DNA of 47,911 nt from Phycisphaeraceae bacterium. Its GTDB lineage: Bacteria > Planctomycetota > Phycisphaerae > Phycisphaerales > Phycisphaeraceae. Made by a program: the position numbers and the translations under genes. The notes under the pieces are model-generated. The model did no database searches, was not told the origin of the DNA, and worked only from the letters and a program-made list of their open reading frames with translations. The first letter of the stretch is position 1. Every line of letters starts with the position of its first letter. The DNA lies in NCBI GenBank assembly GCA_020850375.1, contig JADZET010000047.1, forward strand, positions 1-47,911. The letters are read 5' to 3'. This document shows, piece after piece, positions 42,993 to 47,911 of this stretch.

Positions 42993-44213
42993 TCAGCTCT
43001 CGCCAGCCCGCGCCGACCGCGCCCCGACCGACACCGGCCAGGCCCTGGCGACCAAAGACCAGTCATTTTGAACGATCGCACGCCGAATGTCCAACATGAA
43101 CCTCTGAAAATGCCGGACGTTGTGAAGACTGACCAGGACCGGCCCAAGCATCTCCCCCGCCATGAACAGATGCCTCAGGTAAGACCGACTGAACCCCCCC
43201 GCGCACGCCGGGCAGTCGCACCCCCCATCGATCACCCCCTCGTCCCGCGCAAACTTCGCATTCCGCAGCCGCGCTTGGCCCGTCGGTGTGAACGCATTGC
43301 CGTTCCGACCGTTCCGCGTCGGCAGCACGCAGTCAAACATGTCCACCCCCGCCCGCACCGCCGTCAGAATGTCCCGCTCATACCCCACCCCCATCAGGTA
43401 CCGCGGCCTGCCCCCCGGAAGTTTCGGCCCGCAAAACTCCACCACCCGCCTAAGTCCCTCATACCCCTCGCCCACCGCCACCCCCCCGATCGCGTACCCC
43501 GGCAGATCATGCCCCAGCACCGCCCCCAGGCTCCACTCCCGCAACGCCAAGTCCGTCCCCCCCTGCACGATCCCGAACAGCGCCTGCTCCGACGCCCGCC
43601 GATGGGCCTTCACGCACTCGTCCAACCACCGCGCCGACCGCTCCACCGCCTCCCGAATCCGTTTATCCCCTTCCTCCAAGCCGGGGCGCAAGCCCCGGGT
43701 ATCTTCCGACACTTCCGGGGCCACTTCCGGGGCCACTTCCGCGGGCGGGGGCGGACTTCCGGGGGGGCAGTCATCGAACGCCATGATGATGTCCGCCCCG
43801 AGCTGGTTCTGCACCGCGATCGACCGCGCCGGCGTAAGCTCCACCGTCGCCCCGTCGATGTGGCTCTTAAACGTCACCCCGTCGTCATTGATCTTCCGCA
43901 CGTCCGACAAGCTGAAGACCTGAAACCCCCCCGAGTCCGTCAGCATCGGCCGATGCCACCCCATCCACTTCTGCAACCCTCCCATCGCCTCGACCAATTC
44001 CCCCCCCGGCCGCAGCAAGAGGTGATACGTGTTCGCCAGGATGATCTGCGTCCCCGTCCCCGCCACCGCCTCGGGGGTTAGTCCTTTGATCGACGCCTGC
44101 GTCCCGACCGGCATAAACGCCGGCGTATCAAACACCCCATGCGGCGTCGTCACCCGCCCCAACCGCGCCCCGCAGGACGAAGACTCACCGAGAATCTCAA
44201 ATCGAAGAGCCAT
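42993..44213 (-). CDS. tgt: tRNA-guanine transglycosylase (queuine/preQ1)
   Basis: 406 residues. Conserved: VGTQASIKGLTP, LANTYHLLLRPG, LTDSGGFQVFSL (Asp93), FGIVQGG, LPGYAIGGVAVGE, VDMFDCVLPTRNGRNG (nucleophile Asp) and the zinc site CDCPAC with a following His in YLRHLF. It swaps guanine 34 for preQ1 in tRNAs of the GUN class. After FDDCPP is an inserted stretch (~151-183) of Pro-rich and Ala-Pro-Glu-Val repeats plus RGLRPGLEEG, encoded by a short tandem repeat and a hairpin. Other Tgt proteins go straight from FDEC-P to the helix, so this is a local expansion. Heads tgt-yajC-secDF, the classical order. Confidence 0.96.
   Translation of the reverse strand: MALRFEILGESSSCGARLGRVTTPHGVFDTPAFMPVGTQASIKGLTPEAVAGTGTQIILANTYHLLLRPGGELVEAMGGLQKWMGWHRPMLTDSGGFQVFSLSDVRKINDDGVTFKSHIDGATVELTPARSIAVQNQLGADIIMAFDDCPPGSPPPPAEVAPEVAPEVSEDTRGLRPGLEEGDKRIREAVERSARWLDECVKAHRRASEQALFGIVQGGTDLALREWSLGAVLGHDLPGYAIGGVAVGEGYEGLRRVVEFCGPKLPGGRPRYLMGVGYERDILTAVRAGVDMFDCVLPTRNGRNGNAFTPTGQARLRNAKFARDEGVIDGGCDCPACAGGFSRSYLRHLFMAGEMLGPVLVSLHNVRHFQRFMLDIRRAIVQNDWSLVARAWPVSVGARSARAGES
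43681..43745 (-). repeat. Hairpin plus 12-bp tandem repeat inside tgt
   Basis: A perfect hairpin CCGGGGC-GCAA-GCCCCGG (43681-43698) and 12-bp units CACTTCCGGGGC (43710-43745, two full copies and a partial). Together they encode the extra ~33 residues of Tgt in frame. Confidence 0.85.
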
Positions 44214-44383
44214 GCACGCCGGTAGGGGGGTTAGGGGTTTGCTGATCAGGACTCAACCCGAAAACATAGCACGTTTGTCTGTCCATCGCCCCGACTCGAT
44301 GTTTCGCCTCGCCGCCCCACGACGGATAATGCTTCTTAGCATCATTTCCTCCTGCGTTCCCATCTTTTCGCCAGGACATCCCC

Positions 44384-44836
44384 ATGACCCTCAAAGAACT
44401 TCTCCTGAACCAGACCCACCTCGCCTATCACGCCGACGAAGAGATGTCCCTCAAAGCCTCCCTCTGGAAGGTCACCGAAGACATGGCCTCCCAGCGTCTG
44501 ACCGAGGGCACCCCGACCATCGCCCAGATCGTCCACCACGTCGCCCACTGGAAGATCGAGTACTGCCGCCAGGGCTTTAGCCGCTGGCAGGGCCCGATCC
44601 CTCCCGCCACGGGCAAACTCCAGGATGCCATCGCCCTGCTCGAGCGCGCCCAGGCTCATCTCCTCGAATGCCTCGAGTCCTGCAGCGACGCCGATTTGGC
44701 CAACCCCGTCCCCATCCAATTCCACGGCCGATCCGCCGCCCACTTCTTCACCGTCATGCTCATCCACGACGTCAGCCACGCCTCCCACATCCGCTCCCGC
44801 CGCCGACTCGCCCAACGCAAGGAGCCATCCCAATGA
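44384..44836 (+). CDS. DinB-like (DfsB) four-helix metal protein
   Basis: 150 residues of the DinB/YfiT-like fold: four helices with metal-ligand candidates in IAQIVHHVAHWKIEY (two His of the second helix) and LIHDVSHASHIRSRRRL (His pair on the last helix). Family members bind nickel, iron or zinc and include bacillithiol and mycothiol transferases, but most are unassigned. ATG 44384 has AGGA eight bases upstream. Its stop overlaps the start of the next gene as ATGA, implying coupled translation. Confidence 0.87.
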   Translation: MTLKELLLNQTHLAYHADEEMSLKASLWKVTEDMASQRLTEGTPTIAQIVHHVAHWKIEYCRQGFSRWQGPIPPATGKLQDAIALLERAQAHLLECLESCSDADLANPVPIQFHGRSAAHFFTVMLIHDVSHASHIRSRRRLAQRKEPSQ

Positions 44837-46149
44837 GGTCTCTCCATGTCATACCGCCGCTGCTGGCCCTGTTCGTCGCCGCCTCCGCTCTCGCCCAAGA
44901 CGCCATCCGGAGCCCGATCGTGAAGCGCGAAGCCTCCAAAGTCTGCATCGACGACGTCCCGAATTACAAAAACATCGACTCCGACCTCTCCCACATGCGG
45001 GCCCTGCGCTGCATCCTCGAATACCACGGCCAGCCCGTCGACTGGGATTGGCTCCTCGGCGCCACCGGCGAAGCCTTCTGCTACTACTACCACCCCGACG
45101 GCACCCACCTCACCCAGTTCGTCCACTCCTGGGACATCGCCAACGCCGCCCTCTCCCTCTACGGCTACGCCGGCCAGTGGCGCGCCGCCTCCCCCGGCCC
45201 CGACATCGCCCCCGCCTGGCCCGTGATGGCATCCGAGATCGCCGCCGGCCGCCCCATCCTCGCCCCCGGCATCATGCCCGGCTGGAACGGCATCAACTCC
45301 CTCTGCGACCACTGGTTCGTCGTCACCGGCCTCGACCCCGCCGCCGGCAAGGTCACCGTCCTGGGCGTCAGCGATGCCGCCGTCGACACACCCTTACCCA
45401 CCGGCGACGCCGTCCAGCCTTACCCCCAAGGCCCCCACCCCTGCTGGTACGGCATCCTCCGTCACCTCGAGCCCAGCAAGAGCACCGGCCACTACGGCCC
45501 CGACAAGCCCATCATGACCATCGCCCGCGTCGGCCCACCTATCGACCCCAAGACCGCCGCCCTCGCCGCCCTCCAGCTCGCCGTGCAACTCGCCCACGAG
45601 CCCTCCGTCACCGCCGAGCACGGCTGGGGCAAAGGCGTTTACCTCTCCGGCCTCGCCGCCCTGCATCGCCTCCACGACGACCTCCTCGCCGCCCAAGGCG
45701 ATGGCCTCGAGGAATTTCGCAAACTCAACCCCACGAAGGACGAACCTTTCGGTGGCCTCAAGCCCGAGATCGCCAACCTCCGCCTGCTCGCCGCCCGTCG
45801 CCACGCCGCCGCCGGCTTCCTCCGCCAGGTCGCCGACCTCTTCCCCGACTCCGCCGCCCCCCTGCGGCTCGCCGCCGACGACTACGACCGCGCCGCCGAC
45901 CACGCCCAGGCCGCCTTCGACGTCTGCTACGTCTCCCAGGCCGACTGGCTCAAGATCATGGCCCTCGAGTTCGGCGATCGTAACCCCTCGACCCACACCG
46001 GCTGGCGGTCCTACTTCCGCAAGGCGGAGGAAAACCTCGCCTCCCCCGCCAACCGCCAGACGATGGCCGATCACCTCGCCGCCATCCTCACCGCCGAGCA
46101 ATCCGCCCTCGCACGAATCGAACAAGCCCTGAACCACGCGAACAAATGA
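44833..46149 (+). CDS. Secreted C39/BtrH-N-like cysteine-peptidase-fold protein
   Basis: 438 residues with a signal peptide (LLALFVAASALAQ). The first ~170 residues look like a papain/C39-type fold: Cys60 in HMRALRCILEYHG (nucleophile helix), GATGEAFCYYYHPDG, and His160 in CDHWFVVTGLD. This pattern matches the butirosin BtrH N-terminal/C39_2-like group. The C-terminal half is helical (AAGFLRQVADLF, ADYDRAADHAQAAF), of unknown type. Whether it is a protease or an amide/acyl transferase cannot be told. The ATG overlaps the DinB-like stop (ATGA); an ORF extension to 44668 lies within the DinB gene and is rejected. Confidence 0.78.
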   Translation: MRSLHVIPPLLALFVAASALAQDAIRSPIVKREASKVCIDDVPNYKNIDSDLSHMRALRCILEYHGQPVDWDWLLGATGEAFCYYYHPDGTHLTQFVHSWDIANAALSLYGYAGQWRAASPGPDIAPAWPVMASEIAAGRPILAPGIMPGWNGINSLCDHWFVVTGLDPAAGKVTVLGVSDAAVDTPLPTGDAVQPYPQGPHPCWYGILRHLEPSKSTGHYGPDKPIMTIARVGPPIDPKTAALAALQLAVQLAHEPSVTAEHGWGKGVYLSGLAALHRLHDDLLAAQGDGLEEFRKLNPTKDEPFGGLKPEIANLRLLAARRHAAAGFLRQVADLFPDSAAPLRLAADDYDRAADHAQAAFDVCYVSQADWLKIMALEFGDRNPSTHTGWRSYFRKAEENLASPANRQTMADHLAAILTAEQSALARIEQALNHANK

Positions 46150-46201
46150 CCACGTCATCCCCCGCGCGGTCAGGCCGGACATGCGCTCGTCAGTGGCGGC
46201 C

Positions 46202-47593
46202 TCACGCCCACGGCGGCGGCTGCACCGCCTCGCTCCCCCGCGGCGCCGACCGCAAGCTGATCAACGCATCCGCCAGCCGCCATCGCAGCTCATCGAGCAC
46301 GTTCATCCCCTGCGCCGTCGCCACCAGGTTCTTCTGCTCCTCCGGATCCGCCAGCAGGTCGAACAGCGCCAGTGGTTCCGCGCGATTGACCTCATAGATC
46401 ACCTTGTGCCGTTCCGTCTGCAGCATCAGCCGCTGGCTGTACTCGCTCAGGCACCCCGCCTTCCGAGCCAGGCTCTCGAACGACTGCCCCGCGATGATCG
46501 GCAGCACCGACCTGCCCACCACCCACGGCGGCACGTCCGCACCCCCCAGCGCCGCGATCGTCGCCGCCACGTCCACCGTGCTGACCAACCCATCGAGGTG
46601 CTGCGACTTGGGCGCCTTCTGCCCGTCCGCCGACCCGCTCGGCGGGCACACGATCAGCGGCGCCTCCACCGCCGGGCACAGGAACGACCGATGCCCGATC
46701 AATCCATGCTCGCCCAGGATCATCCCCCGGTCGCTCGTGACCACCGTCCAAGTCCGCGCCGCGTCCGGCCGAGCCGCCGCCCGCTCCACCAGCCGCCCGA
46801 TCGCGTGATCGATCAGACCCACCCGCCCCAGGTAGTCCCCCCGGATCCGCGCCAGCTTCCGCGCGTCCATCCTCTGGAGCAGGATCCGCGGATAATCCAG
46901 GTCCGCCATCACGTCCAGCGTCCGCAGCTCCGCAGGCACAAACCCCGCCTCGAGCTCCCGCACGTCCACCAACTGGTCATACAGCCCCGGCGCCGGCAGA
47001 TCATTCCCCGGCCCCGTGAACATCACCACCAGCACCCAGGGCCGATCGTCCGGCAAAGTCTCCAGCGTCGACGCCGCCTGGCTCCCGATAAACCCATCAA
47101 TGTCCTGCCCCGGGTCCAGCAGCAGCCGGTCCGGCTCGAACGGCCCATATCGCTGCCTCTGCTTGCGCTGCTGCACCAGCGCCGGCGCCTGCCCCTGATC
47201 ACGCATCGCCGCAAAGTACGCGCAACGCGCCGGGTTGATCACCCCCACCTGCTCGACCATCACCGCCTGCCTCAGGTGCTCCGCCACCAGCCCCACCACC
47301 CCCACGCCCGCCCTGTGATACCCCGCCTCGCTCAGCCACCGCGCCCACCCGTCCCCGGGCGGATGACCCTTCCCCGCCCACACCTGCCCGTGCTGACGCG
47401 CGTGCAGACCCGTTAGCAGACTCACCATTCCCCCGTCGTCAGCCGGGCAGGCGCTCGTCGCCACCAGCCGCAACCCCCGGTTGCTCATCGCCTCCAGGTT
47501 CGGCGAAACGAAAGGCCACGCGAGGGTGTCACCCGCCGCGTCCGAACGAAGCCCGTGGGCCAGAATGAGGATCAGGTTGCGCTGTGACGCCAT
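46202..47593 (-). CDS. Sulfatase-fold protein lacking the formylglycine site
   Basis: 463 residues with the alkaline-phosphatase/sulfatase architecture: N-terminal LILILAHGLRSDA (usual ADD replaced by AHG), SLLTGLHARQHG, TSDRGMILGEHGLIGH (usual Asp-His is Asp-Arg) and a C-terminal LADPEEQKNL. The C/S-x-P-S-R box that is modified to formylglycine is missing: the residues before SLLTG are ADDGGMV, placing Asp where Cys/Ser should be. It is therefore unlikely to be an active arylsulfatase; it may be a pseudoenzyme or have other phosphate chemistry. No signal peptide. Start at 47593 is supported by homology more than by ribosome site. Confidence 0.88.
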   Translation of the reverse strand: MASQRNLILILAHGLRSDAAGDTLAWPFVSPNLEAMSNRGLRLVATSACPADDGGMVSLLTGLHARQHGQVWAGKGHPPGDGWARWLSEAGYHRAGVGVVGLVAEHLRQAVMVEQVGVINPARCAYFAAMRDQGQAPALVQQRKQRQRYGPFEPDRLLLDPGQDIDGFIGSQAASTLETLPDDRPWVLVVMFTGPGNDLPAPGLYDQLVDVRELEAGFVPAELRTLDVMADLDYPRILLQRMDARKLARIRGDYLGRVGLIDHAIGRLVERAAARPDAARTWTVVTSDRGMILGEHGLIGHRSFLCPAVEAPLIVCPPSGSADGQKAPKSQHLDGLVSTVDVAATIAALGGADVPPWVVGRSVLPIIAGQSFESLARKAGCLSEYSQRLMLQTERHKVIYEVNRAEPLALFDLLADPEEQKNLVATAQGMNVLDELRWRLADALISLRSAPRGSEAVQPPPWA

Positions 47594-47786
47594 GCTCTAT
47601 GGGCTCTATCGTCCCGATGCCCCGCCCGCAACAGACGCGGCCCCCGCCCATTAAGTGATAACCCGCCCCCTGTCACTTTATCCCGCCTGTTCAGTTTGTG
47701 ACGGCTGTGCCACCACGTTCGCAGCTTCCGCCTTAGAATGATTCTTTTCCCCCAATCCCCAACCCCCATTCCCCAGTCCCTCCCCC

Positions 47787-47911
47787 ATGGCCCTGCTCTC
47801 CATCGCCAACCTCCACTTCGCCATCGGCCAGCGCCTCCTGCTCGACGGCCTGAACCTTACCTTGCCCGAGGGCGAGCACGTCGGACTCATCGGCGCCAAC
47901 GGCTGCGGCAA
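47787..47911 (+). CDS. ABC-F ATPase, N-terminal part (partial)
   Basis: The reading frame from ATG 47787 to the window end encodes MALLSIANLHFAIGQRLLLDG followed by LNLTLPEGEHVGLIGANGCGK, the N-terminus of an ABC-F (Uup/EttA-like) ATPase with the Walker A motif GANGCGK. These proteins act on translating ribosomes or in antibiotic protection. The gene is cut by the window edge. No strong Shine-Dalgarno sequence precedes it. Confidence 0.88.
   Translation, partial: MALLSIANLHFAIGQRLLLDGLNLTLPEGEHVGLIGANGCG

Overview
The window is high-GC DNA (about two thirds G+C) with long intact genes. It reads as a planctomycete chromosome, most likely class Phycisphaerae; this is inferred from content, not from a marker gene. 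The signs are a PEP-CTERM sorting tail, two LEPR-XLL giant secreted proteins, a DUF1559-like pseudopilin, sugar-active enzymes (GH43, CE15), a sulfatase-fold protein, a fused SecDF, and a ddl-ftsQ remnant of the cell-division/wall cluster.

Layout. 1-2.7 kb: a YbjQ-type protein and two tandem GH43-like secreted glycosidases, only one with a PEP-CTERM tail. 2.8-9.9 kb: a probably truncated membrane protein and three large polytopic membrane proteins, two of them GT-C glycosyltransferase-like. 10.0-18.4 kb: the most unusual part. Two paralogous small secreted proteins with six conserved cysteines are each preceded by the same ~30-bp element and a ~270-nt leader, and each ends in a strong hairpin. 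They are followed by a VKOR-DsbA-like membrane protein that has lost every catalytic cysteine (under a third copy of the element), its intact VKOR-DsbA paralogue, an FKBP prolyl isomerase and an SGNH/TPR membrane protein. I read this as a periplasmic disulphide-folding locus. 18.8-22.5 kb: DUF2892 protein, sodium/solute symporter, tRNA-Leu(CAA), CE15 esterase. 22.5-28.1 kb: two paralogous LEPR-XLL proteins with choice-of-anchor D domains, an embedded FKBP-like domain and 8-9 NPDVA-type repeats, with matching promoters and terminators. 28.2-36.4 kb, minus strand: a REP-like palindrome, HupE/UreJ, then ddl, ftsQ, a membrane protein, greA, a secreted TPR protein and a PocR-GAF-SpoIIE phosphatase, with two GTGA start/stop overlaps. 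36.9-44.2 kb: pseudopilin, conserved unknown, and tgt-yajC-secDF. 44.4-47.9 kb: DinB-like protein coupled to a secreted C39-like protein, a sulfatase-fold protein lacking the formylglycine site, and the 5' end of an ABC-F ATPase.

Theme. Much of the window concerns export, folding and display of extracytoplasmic proteins: the Sec motor (YajC, SecDF), disulphide formation, prolyl isomerisation, exosortase-type sorting and secreted repeat proteins. Duplication followed by loss of a key element recurs: VKOR-DsbA, the GH43 pair, and the FKBP domain of the LEPR-XLL pair. No CRISPR array, transposase, prophage or rRNA was seen. Starts were chosen from Shine-Dalgarno sequences and homology logic; no database search was possible.
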